In this document: one piece after another, positions 12,431 through 26,300 of the stretch
Numbering within the stretch: the stretch's first letter is position 1
Layout: each line of letters starts with the position of its first letter
DNA from: Thysanoteuthis rhombus
Taxonomy: Eukaryota; Mollusca; Cephalopoda; Oegopsida; Thysanoteuthidae
NCBI GenBank assembly: GCA_963457665.1
Contig: OY735225.1
Coordinates: 2,388,501-2,452,500 of the forward strand
Direction: 5' to 3'
Length of the DNA stretch: 64,000 bases
Translations under genes and position numbers: made by a program
Notes under the pieces: model-generated
Told to the model about the DNA's origin: nothing
Databases searched by the model: none
The model's input: the letters and a program-made list of their open reading frames with translations, nothing else

Positions 12431-12495
12431 AGTCAATACCTATGGAAAAAAAAACAGGCGTATTTGCCCGTGTTTTTTTTCCATAGGTATTGACT
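12431..12495. repeat. Near-perfect hairpin
   Basis: AGTCAATACCTATGGAAAAA at 12431-12450 is mirrored by its reverse complement ending at 12495. The stem is about 27 bp and the loop about 10 nt (around GTATTTGC). It is non-coding; it could be a minimal foldback element or a structured RNA if transcribed. Confidence 0.8.
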
Positions 12496-12499
12496 ATTC

Positions 12500-15400
12500 T
12501 ACTTAATGAAGTCTCGTCTGTTTCTATCGCCAGTTGACTTTTCCACCTAGAGGTAACAATTTTGCTAATAAAAGTATCTCTTACCCACCATTTGAAACGA
12601 CTTCACAAGATGTTTCCTATAAAAAAAAATCTCTCAGAAAATACATCCGTAATTTTTTCACGGTGAAAAACAAGTAAAATGAAATTCTGGCTATCAATAT
12701 GTAAAGGGAGATAACTTATGAGATCAATGTAAACGATTCTATTCTTTCTGGAAAGCACAACTCGTGAATTCCAAACCTCCGATGATCTTTTATGGTTAAA
12801 GAAAAAAAAATTTTCATAGCGAAAACTTCTGTATAGCGAAAACTTTTACAGAAGTTTTTTTTAGTACTTCATTTTTGTTTTATAGACCAATGTTATTTAT
12901 TTTTTTAAAAGAAATTTACTCATATTCAGTATTTTCTTTCTTTTATGCCTACTACAATATTCTGTCTTGAGTGTTGGCCATAGATAGATGCTAATCTAAC
13001 AAGCTACGTTAGTAAGTTCGTTTCACACCAAGTGCTCCATGAATATGGCCTCATGCTATAGTTGAAATAGTTCGTCAAATACAAAAAAATCTCATGGACA
13101 TCTTTTGCAGATCAAATCATTTCAAGAGCAAATAAATATATCTGGAGACATTAAATTCTACCTAGGTTCAAAGATTTCTTCAGGCCATTTGTTCTATTCA
13201 GCAATGTGAATAGTTTGAGAAGTATACAGCTTTTTTTGAACACCTCGAGAATTGGTCGTATGGCTTTGATGTAACTTGGCAACCAATTGAAGGGTTACCA
13301 TACTGCGGATGTATAGACACGGCCCTTTGGGATTACTAAGCCAGCAGTTTGACTGTCGCATTGTGCATATTTTGTTTCTTTTTAACATTGCATCATCCAT
13401 GTCTATCAGCCCCCCTTTACAGTCCAGATTTGACTCTCAGCAATTCCAGACTTTAGACAAAATCAGACAATCCAAAAAGAGGAAGAGAAACTGAGGTAAA
13501 AGTATGAGGTCCCAAAGGGGGTATATTAAAGGGGACCGAGATGCCATAGGCTATTTTTTTGGTAAATATTAAATGGCTGGATACTTCCTAACAGACCTTG
13601 TATCTGTATTAGTGAGAACAGAAACAATTTTCAATTGCCACATAAATATAAAATGGAGATCATCAAGCATAAAGCTTTTAAAAACATTTTTCTAGAAATC
13701 ATACTTGACTGCAAAACTCATTGAAATATAATGGATGTTTTGAATTAGGAACAATCATATATCAGTTTTGTTCATTGACAGCCTATGTCAAACGAAGGAG
13801 GAATGTTTTTATTTCATCTTAAAATCTAGCATTAATTCTTGTTTAGAACTGTTTAGCTGCACTAACAGAAGAAAATCAAATTCAACTAGTCATAATCTTG
13901 ATCAGTGAAAAACATTTTTTACTTTCATCAGTTTCATTGAATCACTTAAGTAACTTGAAATTTCATTAAGAATCGGTATTCTATTCATTATTCTAAGAGG
14001 GACTTACTCAAATGAATCCAAACTTGATAATTTTGAGCTGGTTATTCCCTCCTTTGAATATTACTAATTCTTGAATTTTATTTTACAAACATTTTTTCAA
14101 AATGCTCACTAGTTTTGCATAATGTCTTCAGTAATGATAATCTTGTGTGCATTTTGAAAAAATGTTTGTAATGCCATCTTATGACACCAACAGAATTAAT
14201 TTTTAATGTAACCAAATAACTATATTCCATTTATATCCTCTGTTGCAGAGCATTATCTGAAGATTAAAACTAATCAAAATGCATACTATAATCTCGTACG
14301 AGCAGGTTTTCAAAAATTCAATTCTTCCCCAAATACAGAAAGTCACCATCATAAAAAAAGATTCAACAAAATGTAATTCTTACCCAATATTTAAGTTTCC
14401 AAACTGCTTATTCCATAAATTGAAAGGATCATAGTATTAATGTTTCGACTTTACTATGTTCCAGTAGGGGAGGTACGAGACCAACATTGTCAAAATTTTT
14501 AAAAGTAGAACCTAAATATCATGCCAAATTTCTACATTATACTGAAATTAATATGATCATCCTATCAACTAAACTTTTGAAATTTCATGTGGAATGAAAA
14601 AAACCATTTAAGCCCTTTATTACGTTCAGCTGTCATTTGACAACTATATCTGTTCAGTAGATATTCATGAACTTTTTGTATTGACATCTAATCTTCAGAG
14701 TAGAAATGCTAAGCTGTTGACAACGTTTTGAAAAGTCAGAATGTGAAGTCTTATATAAGATTAACACTTGAAATAGATTTTACTGACATTTTTCATAATC
14801 AATAAAACAATTCTTATTCCCCCTTTTATTAGGCTATTAAGCTTGAAAAGACAAATTGAGAAAATCTGGATTTCCAAGAGATGCCATAATAAATGCTGAC
14901 GTTGAAGATACTATTTATTTTCTGAAAATAATCTTGAAAATTTACTTGGTATCCTATAGGCGGAAGGTTACTTTTTTCAAATGCTTGTCTATTTGCTTAT
15001 TTTTGTTTAGTCTTCATCTTTCAAGTCAAAATTGAAGAGAATCCTTAGAACCAGAGTGTACTCGGTGCTGAGAAATACAGTATTTACTATATTTTACATA
15101 AAATCAAAAGATTGTGCATTCATTTACTTGATGTGTATAGATGTGTGTGTGAAGCAAAGTAGGTACAAATCTTACCTGAAATTTAATTAACAAAAGAAAC
15201 AGCAAATCATCAACTAAGTGTCTGTATCATCAGTCTGTAATGTTGAAATAATCCCTGCTCTGGTTTTATTGGAATATTACAAGGTAGATGTGTTGAAGGT
15301 GAATCTTCATAACTTTCCATGTTTTAATGAGAAAAAAAAATTTTAAAAGGAAAAAAAAAACTAGGAAGTACAAGAGAAAAAGTGAAATCAAAGTTTAATA

Positions 15401-16800
15401 ATTCTGAAAAAAGCTGCTCATAAGAAATCATGAAATCAAGACTGTCTGGGTTCCAAGATAAGAAAATTAGAATGTTGACTAGCAAATATTGTGGCACAGT
15501 ATCGGGTGTTGATACATCCTAATGCAGAATACGAAAATGGAAAATATACGAGATGCCAATTGGGACACAGATTTTGGAAATGTCCAGTTCTTCAGTTTCT
15601 TCACAAATTAAAAAGTAAAACACAACCAACTTGTGAGTAGAATAATAAAAACAAATGTTTTAAGATACATTAAATATAAAAAATAATTTGCAACTATTCA
15701 CCAAGAGAAAAGCCATCAGTTTTACCAAGTGCCATCAACAAGATTACTAAATCCAGGGCTTTGTGTTATATAGAAACATTCTATTTTAATGACAACTGCT
15801 TTTCTAACCAAAGAAAGGAGGGAGCACACAAAAAATAACTGGGATATAGAAATCTAATGGCAAATCAATTTGAGACGAAATAGAGCCAATAAAAGTTAGC
15901 TCAGATAAAGAAAAAAGGGTAGAGAAAATAAAAAAGAATTATCAGTTAGGCATTAGGGAGACCAAAAAAAAAAAGAAAAGATTAAATGCATGTAATCTGA
16001 TCATTACAACTGCAATGTATTTACATTTGTCCAACTAAGGCACATCCCTTTTATAGTGTAAAAATGAAAACTTCTAGAACAAACATGCAAGACTTTCTCT
16101 CTCTCTCTGTTCCATCCATTGTATTACGATAACTAGTGCCATTTTGTGAGAAGCCAAATAAAAATGTTTAGAGCATCTAGAACATTATTCAACCCATGCT
16201 GAGTGACATAAGTCATGCAAATATATTTGCATAATCAATTAGAGATTTTGAAAGTTAAATTCTTCGAATGAATAGGAGATCAATGTGTAGATGAGAGTAG
16301 AACAGTAAAGGAATGTTCTAGGAGGTAAATGGAGTGAAAAGAAGAAAAGCAAAGGAACAGAACATTCATTCAGCACAAAGATCTCTTTTTCACTCATTTT
16401 ACTTTGACTTGATAACTGCCACCTTAAGCTTTACTTATTTCAAATAATCAAGGAACAAATTGAAGGAATTTGCAAGTAGAAAAGAAATCACTTATTCTTT
16501 ATGTTGCTTTTGCAGAGTTTAGGAAACCTCAAGTGGGAAGTTTTCCAGCAGGAAAATTGCCACAAATGTTGATCCGATAGAGAAAATGGAAGTCTATTGT
16601 TTCATGTGAATCAGCAGCAGTTGTTTTTGCTTGTTTTTTGTGGGGAGGTTGTGCAAATCTTTGTGGCTGCCGTAAAAAATATATTAAAGAAATGAAAGAA
16701 AACTAACAATAATCAGCTGCTGCTGCTGCTTCTGCTGTTGTTCAAATCCAAAGATTCAAGAAATTGGCCAAAGCATTAAAAGTATAAAAAATGTTTTGCT
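12500..16800. other. Intergenic region downstream of UPF2
   Basis: AT-rich with no recognisable gene. It holds an inverted repeat at 14083-14171 and several short A-runs. Part of the proximal end could be an extended UPF2 3' UTR, which sequence alone cannot decide. Confidence 0.4.
14083..14171. repeat. Inverted repeat, 23-bp arms
   Basis: TTACAAACATTTTTTCAAAA at the left arm (14083-14105) is repeated as its reverse complement at 14149-14171, separated by 43 bp. The arms are perfect over 23 bp. Confidence 0.8.
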
Positions 16801-16824
16801 GGAAAATAATTGGGACAAAATAGA

Positions 16825-16849
16825 AAAAAAAAAAAAAAAAAAAAAAAAA
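16825..16849. repeat. A-homopolymer run
   Basis: A run of 25 A on the plus strand, next to the candidate UPF2 poly(A) signal on the minus strand. Confidence 0.9.
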
Positions 16850-17314
16850 TCAATTTTTTCCTTTTATTTTTGTTTCCTTGTTTCTCTTCAATTTCTACAA
16901 ATGAAACTTTTGAAAGAACTTCCTACAGTTTTCCACTCCCTATCACAAAAATCAAAAAAAAATCTCTTCTTGCTCAAAGGATTAATAAAAAAAAAACCAA
17001 AACAACATTGTGGGTGAATGGTTGAAGTCTCATCATCATCAGAAGTTCTTCCCCTGTAAGATTCTCAATGGCAACAGGGAGGAGTAAATAATGGAGTCCT
17101 AAAGTGGAGGAGCCCATTGCCACCTGTTATTGTTGGCTACTGTAGGCTGCACTGACACTGCTGCTGCTGCATCTGCTGCTGTTCCCGCTGCTTTTTGCCA
17201 GGTACTGCAACCAGAAGCCTGTTGGTCTGTGAGTTGGCGACCAGTTGAAGACATGGAGAGTCACAACTGCCTGGAGGGAGTAATCACACACCTGCCTCAA
17301 GCTAGATACGGCCT
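16850..17314 (-). other. UPF2: Probable UPF2 3' UTR (end uncertain)
   Basis: Sequence 3' of the proposed stop. It is less AT-rich than the flanks and contains a short CAG/CAA-type trinucleotide run at about 17155-17185. The first AATAAA on the minus strand below the stop is at 16863-16868, followed by an oligo(T) tract (A-run at 16825-16849 on the plus strand). The 3' end could also lie further down, since the next 2 kb has no other recognisable gene. A frame open from the acceptor to about 17127 exists but does not follow from the UPF2 phase. Confidence 0.4.
16863..16868 (-). terminator. Candidate poly(A) signal AATAAA for UPF2
   Basis: This is the first canonical AATAAA on the minus strand downstream of the UPF2 stop, about 450 nt away. 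A T-rich tract follows within 20 nt, as expected for a downstream element, although the tract is also a simple A/T microsatellite. Confidence 0.35.
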
Positions 17315-17324
17315 TCAACGCTTC
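17315..17324 (-). CDS. UPF2: UPF2 terminal coding exon segment with stop codon
   Basis: The acceptor TCTGTTTCAG at 17325 and above is followed by GAAGCGTTGA. Joined to exon 37 (phase 2, AA) this reads Lys-Lys-Arg-stop, so the protein ends GSKKR. That short basic tail resembles the human KTGGRRR ending. The stop TGA is at 17315-17317 and the rest of the exon is 3' UTR. Phase, acceptor quality and the basic tail support this, but without transcript data the choice among three possible C-termini is not proven. Confidence 0.6.
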
Positions 17325-20300
17325 CTGAAACAGATTAACACAATAACTTAACAAATCTGAACATTTTTAGGTATCAAGATTTTATAATTTGTACTTTACA
17401 CAATATCAAATAATTTATCCAGCCTAAAACTGAATAAATCATCAGTTTCAACTTTTTCCCAAAGTTTACACAAATATCATACTGCATCCAATTCACAGGC
17501 ATCATATCTAGAGAGGTATCAATGAAAGCTTGATGTGGACAGTTATGGGGCTTGGAAGAATTGCAGTAAAGAGTAGTCTTTGGAATGACCTTGTAAACTA
17601 TTTATCTTCTGGTCAAGCATAGACAGTACAACACTTGCTCAGAACTTTTCATTTATCACTAATTTGCTCTATAGAAATTCTTCATTAACCTAATCTATAA
17701 TATAAGCACTCTAGATAGCTAAGTTACTTCTCGATATATGATATAATTAGGAGGTTATCAAAAAAATAAGAGTTTCAGAAAAAAACGGTGTCTTTATTTT
17801 TACAAAATGATCAAACCATTTCAGCAAAACAAATGAGAAACTAAACACGGGACATAAAATATCAAGTTTCAACATTTTAAGAAAGTGTTTTGCATCAATA
17901 AAAAAGTGGCCTGGTGTTTGATACAATTAGGAAAAGGATCTATTCCTACAAGAAATCAGCTTTATTAATGCAAAAAATAAATTCAATTTTTTATCTGGTT
18001 ACATTGAAATTCCAATTTTGAAATTTCCTAATCATAATAGATTTTTGTTTGCAGTTACTTTCCACATAATGTCGAATCACATCTCTTCAGAATTAACTAT
18101 ACAAAAAAAAAAAGGAGTATTCTAATGTTATAGTTACAAATATATCCATTTAAAAGATAAATATTTCTTACTTGCGTAAAAAGGTTTTTGTTTGCCAGAG
18201 AACAAACAACCTGGATGTAATTCAACTGAAATTTAAAAAGAAAAAAAAGAGAAAAAAACGAGAAACTTTCTGAACAACAGTTAATTAAATAGAAAGTTTA
18301 AGAATTACAAAGATTGATTTTAGGAAAAAAATTTAAATATTTTCCAAAAAAATTATACATGAACTAGGGATTGTAATTCATTCAAAATTCAATCAAAAAG
18401 TAACAGAATTTGAATCTTTGAATATATCGAGGACAAATTTTTTAATCATAGTTCAATTTTTGATTTCTATGAAGACATAGTTTTCAAGGATTAGAGCATT
18501 TTGTTTGTTTTTTTTTCAATCATTTATAGTCCTGAAAAACTGAAAATATTTGTTTCAGTGTCAAAAGGAAGAAACCCAAGCATTAGAATATTTAGAGTTA
18601 GGAAAACCAATATAAAAATTTGTAGCATTTATTAGGTTAGAACAAAATGCAGAGATGGATAAACGCATTTTTTGTTTCATTATGTTCTATAAGTTCAAAC
18701 TTGGCCATTGCACAACCAAAAGCTACCTGCAACATCTACAGTGCTTGGAGGCTGGAGTCAGTTTCAGAATGGACTCTGCGTTGTTGGTTCCAAAAATTTG
18801 CATCTGGTGGTCTCCAGAATGAGCCTGGTTGACAATGAAGAATTGATGAAGAATAGAAAACACTTGGGCATTAGTAGCAAAGTATTGATAGCCCATACAA
18901 GTCTGAAGAAATCTGGTGCTAATCGGCAAAGTGAGGAAACTGCAGACGTGAGCACCACATGATTTCTGATGATCAGCAATTTTCAATTTCACATTTACTG
19001 CTATTTCCTATCTTCATTTAAAAAATGACACTTTTCTTGATCATGTGCTCAATGTTGATGAAAAGAAGTTTCGGTATGATAATCAGAAACTAGGCTGTTT
19101 TTTTTTGGGGGGGGGTCTAGGGTTCACAAACTTTCCAAAACCAAATCTTTACCCCCAAAAGATCTTCCAGTCATTTTGGTGGTATTGTACTGGATTTTCT
19201 CCATTACAGCTTCTTGCCACATGCTCAGACCATCACGGCAGAGTCTTGTTGCCATGATTTGGAACTGATGTATCAAAAGTTGCAAACATTTTTTGGTCAG
19301 CGGTGGTGAATAGTAAGGGGCTTATCCTGCTGTAGGAGAAGCTAAGACTTCACAAACCATACAGCAAAAATTCATACAGTAAAGTATCAAAGTTCTGCCC
19401 AACCAACTGGACCTTTCCTAAACTGATTACCACCTTTTCCAGGTGTTAGATTAATATATAAGTCAGCCAGTGTACACCAATGCAGACCAGGTAGAAAATA
19501 CCACTCAGTTTGAAGACTTCCGTGACACAAGTTTTGCCGGATTATTGATAACATTCAATTCTAATGTTGCTTATTTTGACTAATGAAGTTGTGTTTGAGC
19601 CTAATTATGATGTTTTAGAGTTTGTAGTTTCAACAACCATTCATTTTGTTCAAACCTAATATGAAGAATTATTTCATTCTTACTTGCATATTTAGTTTTG
19701 GAAGAATTTAGTGAGAGAATCAGTCAAATCCTTCGTCAAAGTTATATAATTATTTACATTAATTAGATATGAAATGGATGATATACAAGATTGATAACCT
19801 GAGATAATTTTATATCAAACAAGTTTCATAATAGCAATATATTTTATTCAAGAAAACATTTTGGTTTTTACAGTTAAAGAAGAAAAAGAAACCAAAGTTG
19901 CTACAAATATTTGAGATCATAAATATCTGAGAAATAAGCCAAAATTGAAAGTAACTGTCAACTGTGAATAAGGTTATGAATAAATCAAAATGGTCAACCT
20001 TTCATCAGTCAGAAAGGGGTGCATCTTGTCAACAAGCGAATATTGTAAATCGATAACAGAGCAAACTTTGGCATCTCATTTTTGATTCCCCAAATTAAGT
20101 TAACTGAACGGAATATACATACCCCAAGTATCTGGTAAGTATAGCAAGTCTTATCAACTTACTTTGATCCAAAGATCAAGTCAGCATCAGGAGCTCCCTT
20201 AGGATGTTGATAACGAACACGCCTTTCTCTATTGGTGTTGATTGGAGCTGGCCTACTAAGAGCAGCCAGCATTTCTAAGGAAATTCAGTAGAAAAAAAAA

Positions 20301-23300
20301 AAAAAATTACAGGCATCAGGTTTTTTTCCAGTCTTACAGCAAAGGAATTAAATCTGGTAGAGAAAATAACTATAACACATGCTCACAATTCAGACAAAAA
20401 TTATAACTCTTTTGTTAACCTCAAAATTAGGAATTCATTGGAAGAAAAAAAAAAAGAAAGTTACTTCACAAGAAATTGAGGATCCCTATTTTTTCCCCTC
20501 AATTGATCATGCAAACTATTTTTTGCTTAAAAAAGTAAAAATAGAAAATGCATATATAATCAATGATTTGCATTAAAATTGTTAAAAGTTAATAATCATT
20601 CATTAAGTTCTACAGTCCTCAGTACAATGAGAGAATCCAAATAATGGTCCCTGTAAAATACAAGAAGCAACAAAAATCAAAGGAAAGGTAATTCAAAAAG
20701 CTTTCATACAGACGTTCATGGTAATTGATTAAATAACTTAGGGTTATGGTTATTCATTGATTAGAGCGACCGTTACAGGCACTATCTTCCCATTGCTTCT
20801 CATATTCTACCATAACACCTCAAATGAGGGAGAATAAAAAATAAAAAAAAGCACATACACACTTATTCAGCGTAGAAACACAGACCAAGATTAGGAATTT
20901 TATATGCACAGAATAAATATCATTGTTAATCCACAAAGAAACTAAATTTTATTCTTTTTAATTAACAAATGATTTGCATGGTATCGTGAAAAAAAAAGAA
21001 ACAAATCATGAATAGCAATTTCCAAATTAAACATCAAATTTCAATCTAAGATGAAAAAATGTTCAAGACAGAAATTTGCAAAAATCTTAGAAAAAAAAAA
21101 AAAATTGTTCTTGTCTTGTAATGTTGAATTTGCTTTGAAGCAACCAGTAATAAATCAGTTGGAAAATATGAGAGATTGCTCAAATGGAGTTGACAGTAAG
21201 CAAGATACAAATACCTTGGTAATCTTCTTCTTCTTGACGTTCATGGATACCAAGAACAACCTGTTTCATCTGTTCCTTTTCAGCACGTTCTGCCTGCACA
21301 ATACAAAAGAGACAGCATTTCAAGAAATATATTGAAGGGAACAAGACTGTAGAAGTGAATATAAATACTATGTTTACAAAATAAAAAAAACTTGTGAGAA
21401 GTTTTACTAATCAGAAAAATGCTTCACTAATTGAGGTAGAAAACATTAAGTAGTCACTTACTCTCTCTCGCTCTTTGAACTTGGCAGCAAATTCAGTAGA
21501 AATTGGAACATTCAGATTAGTGTACTGGAAAATAAAAATGACAGGAAATAAACATAGAATTTTCATTTTATTGTAATAGACAAATTTACAGGAACACAAA
21601 AAAGTATAAATAAATTATTTCAGAGAAATTTTATAGCGGGAAAAAGTTCCACATTTCTAAAAATATTTCTCACTACACAAAAATCTAAAAGTATAAGAAA
21701 ATTGCAAAAAATTGGCAATTACCTGCTGTTTGTTACCTTTCTTTGTCATCAGCACAAATTTGATAGTGTCATTAATGGTGTCAATGTTGTTTTGGGCATA
21801 GGAGACTACAAAAAAAGAAAATAAATCTAATTTTACAGGAAATGTTGAAAACTTTATAATTACAAATAAAAACAGATTACTACAGATCACTTCAATTTCT
21901 GATAAAAAATATCTTTAGGAATAGAAAAGATTAGACTTAGAAGAGTAATAGTACTTCAGGAAATAAAAACAAAATTTACAAAATCAAGACACTGAATCAG
22001 TAATGACTATTAAGTAAAGAAATAGTTAAACCTCTGAGTTTGTTCAAGTGTTCAATAGTTATCCTCAAATGTAAAAAAATCCATAGGTTTTTTAAAAAGA
22101 TTTCTTCACTAAAAGAAAAAAAAAGAAAAAAAAAGAAAAAAAAAAGGAATGTAAATTCCCTTACACTGCTTGCGTACTTGTCCCCTAAGATGCATAGGCA
22201 CAGCAATATCCAACTGTGGTACTTTAAGAGACTCTTGTGATCTTGCCTGAAATATTGAAATTAAAACAGAATTAATAGGAACCACTTTCCATTAAATCAA
22301 AGACAGATAAAAAACCAAGAAAATCCAAATCAAAGGACAAACAAGTAACAATTGCAACAGATCTTTTCTATCTTCTTAGGATTATTCAGCAATATTCAAA
22401 CTGATCAAACAGTAGCATTTATTGCTCAAAACAATCCTAAAATTAGAAGCCAATCATGCAAAAAAAAAAAACTCTTTTTGAATGACAAAAACAATTCTTC
22501 TAACCTGCAAGTTGTCAGCCATCATCTTATCAAAAGCAGAAAGGAAATCTTCATCCTCTGTACATTTAATATGCTTAGGACCTCCTGTTAATACAGTTAC
22601 CTAGAAAAGAAAAGAAAATGAAATAATTCTCCATCATCCAAACAAAATTGAAGGAGATTTGAAGAAAAAAAAAAACTTGTAGAAGTGCCCGAGGATGACC
22701 CACACACACAATGACTGTAAGATGACGATATATGGGCATTACTAAGGATGTTAAATTAATGGGTAAACTGCATGAATGTGGGGTCACTTCACTTGGGATT
22801 CTTGACTTTATCTCTGTTAAGAAACAGCCACTGAATATCCTATAAATAAGCCTGTGGTCAGCTTTTTAATTTGTAGGTCTGGCAGCTTCTTTAAAGAGCA
22901 TCAAGAGGCACCTCCACACACTTTTGACAATAAGGCTTTATTGAACATTATAGATCAATAGTGGTTGTTACAACAGCAAATCATGAGAAATCAATAGTAT
23001 AAACCAATCCACCTAAAATATTTCAATTTGATACAATAATACTGTGAACAATCTCTTGCCCATCAGTGATTAGACATAAAAATGTTCATCTTTATTTATA
23101 AACAATTTCAGCCAATATATTCTTTGGCCTCTTTCATCTGTTGCTTAGATTTTTCAGAAAACAATAAGAGGATTACTTGAACATCCTCCCAGATCTCAAG
23201 TCACCACTTCAACATAGCCCCACTCTGTAGTTAAGTCAATTGAAAATTTTCCCCCAAAAGCTGTCTAAGAGGATGAAATGCTTTCTTTCATTGACAAAGT

Positions 23301-26300
23301 TTAAGATATTGTTCACTCATATCTAATTGAAATAAAAAACATTTTGCAGTTGAAAACAAGTCAATTGATTATTTTCAGAGTGAAAATCTATAAAACATTT
23401 TACTTTGAATACCAAAAACAAATCAAATGCTTCCTACTTGATCTTCAGTTTCATCTTCTCCAGCAGACTCTAACAGATCCTCCTCTTCTTCTTCACTGTG
23501 AGTGCTGTTGGCATAATCATCACCCTAGAAACAAAAATATTATTCACAGTCTTATAAAGTTTTTATTCCAGCTAACATTTAATTACATTAATCTGTACAG
23601 ATATACCTTGACTGTATTACATCAAAACCAACACTATTAAAGGGATTCCTCTACTACAACTATGAATTATACTTCAAAAAAGTCTAATGTGTCTAATATC
23701 TTGTTTACTCTCATTTAAAATAAGAAAATACACACCAAACAACATTAATCAATGTTTTCAATAGTTTACCATCAAAGAACCAAACATTAATTATATAACA
23801 TATCTCTTTTGAAAAATTGTCTATAGTCAGTTGGTCCTCCACACACTGCTATGACTTATTCATGGAGAATCCCCATTATTCTATTCTTAGATAATTTCAG
23901 AAAGAGAAAAATGTAGGCACTGAGAGTGTTCACTAGTTTCAAGTGAAAAAGTAATTTAGCAAATTTAGTTTTCTGTTAAACTTTTGAATACCAGTTCATG
24001 TAAAATACAAAATTTGTATTTTTACAAATGAGAAATATTTACAATATTCAAAATGTTTGCCAGATGAAGTTCCCATTTTTTGTTGCATTTAGATCTAAAA
24101 ACAAAATTTTAATTAGATTTATTTCATAATAAAATTAGGATCAGGGTTTTCATAGCCATTTCATCTTAAACGTAGCAGAAAGAACATTGATTTTGAGAAA
24201 CTGCCAACATTATTGTTCTGAACCAACACATTGTTATTGTACAAATCTGAATAGTAAATAGTTAAAAGTAAAGAAAGATTTTCAGTCCTGACCTCATGAA
24301 CCTGGCTACCAGTTCGACTCTGGCTTTGTTCATCCTGACTAGTTTCACTTTCCACAAGGTTTTCATCATTATTCGTCTGGGATAAACTCTGACTCAGTTC
24401 TTCTACAATAATATCACAAAAGATAAAAAATTAAATGAAAACCAATGAATTAAAAAAAATGTACATAAACCAGAGATTGACTTGATTTCAATTGGATCTA
24501 TTGATGACAACATTTGGGGTCTATTTTGAAAAAAATCTGTTTAGACATATTTCTTTGCTGTGGATAAATTAACCAGTGAACAAAAGGAAAGGAAATTATG
24601 TAAAGGGTTCAACAGGAAGAAAAGGAATCAAAAAGAAAGTTAATTTTATAATTGTAAAGTTATAGATTATGTAAAGAAATTATTAACATGCTATACGGAA
24701 AAAGGTTGAAGTAACAGCCAACATTTTAATGAAATTAGAATTTGAATACTATTTCTCATAAAAAATATTATGAAGTGATAAAAAATTGACAAGTTATGAA
24801 CAATTAATGGGATGTATAAAAAATAGTTACTGAAATATTCATATCCCAAATGTATTTTTGCACAGGAGGTTAAAATTTTTTGCATGAATTTCAATAGTTT
24901 ACTGAATTTAATTCTAAAAGTAAACAGTACTTACCATCACTTTCAGTAATGGAACTAAAGGCGTAATCTTCAAGTCCATTTGTGTCCACTTCATCTCCTG
25001 TTTCAATTATTGGTAACACTTCAGCTGAAAACAAAGTGAATAGATAAGTTGACACAAATAAATAGGCAAAAAGTTGCTCAACCTGTTTGCTGCCAAGTAT
25101 TGATCACCACTAATCACAACACTGGTTTACATACTGTTATCAGGTTTAAGATTATTCATATGTTCTGATATATCAATGTATCGAGATTTTGCCTTAACCG
25201 TTCATGGTAAAAACTTGAAATTCAGTACACACATTCTCCTTCATGATTATGGAAAATTTTGTTTGTTTTTTTTTCTAAATTCCCCTCCAAAAAGGAGTTC
25301 AATTTTCAATGTAAATTAATGCTAAATAAGTTAGTTTTTGCCCACCTTCGACTTTTTAAAATTTTGACCTTCTGGTGCCCCAAAAAAGGAAGAAGAGAAG
25401 TAACTTATTCATTGATCAACTCCTTTTCCAATTTTTTAATTGATCATCCCAACATGACATGCTGTCAAGACATTGGTCACTGGATGGCTGAGAAAAAAGA
25501 ACACCTTTTCACATATGTCCCATTTGATTTGCAGATTGTTATTAATCACCGCTACCAACAACAAACCAGTTTAAACACTTCTGCTGGGTTTAGGTTATTC
25601 ATGGTTTCTAACATTTATATACACTAGCTGAACTAATGGGGAAATTCCTTGACATTTAAACTAGAACTAAACCTAACCTAAATATTATCTTAAGCTCAAA
25701 CTAAACCCGTATCTTCTCAATCTCTCTTATTCCTTCTAATCCTTGTTGCTGGTCTATAATTTTATCTAATTGTTACACAAACATGGATAATCGCCCCCCC
25801 CCCCCGCCCCCAATTAACTACCTAACCTTCTTTCCTTCCTCTCTTTTCCTACACATATATAAACACTGGTTTTTGGTCTGGTCATTGTCATTACATACAA
25901 AAATTATGCCAAAACACGAAAGTAAGAAAAGCCAACTGGTTAATCTGCCACTGACCTCAAAACCAAGAAAGAAAAGGCCCACCCAGCCAAATGATTAATC
26001 CACCACTGGCTTCCAAAGCAAAGACAAAAAAGCCTACTCAGTCAAATGGTTAATTCAGCACTAGCTTCCAAGGCAAGGAAAGAAAAAAAGAGGGGAAAAT
26101 ATCAAGATATCAGACGAGCATGTTGACATGACATGAGGTCATAGCATCACTCTTTCTGTTTCCCCTCTCTCTCTTTGATTCATGTCTTAAATTCCAAATT
26201 CTGACAAATTCACCTGAAGTCAACTCCAGGAGTTTGACAATCAAATGGAGATTATCACTTGTCTATCATGAATATTCAGACATGGAATATACAGAAACAA

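Noticed and set aside
17127-17324. 65-codon minus-strand ORF from the terminal acceptor (EALKAVSSLRQVCDYSLQAV and onward)
   Set aside because: It is not in the frame delivered by exon 37; the correct frame stops after Lys-Arg. The region is better read as 3' UTR.
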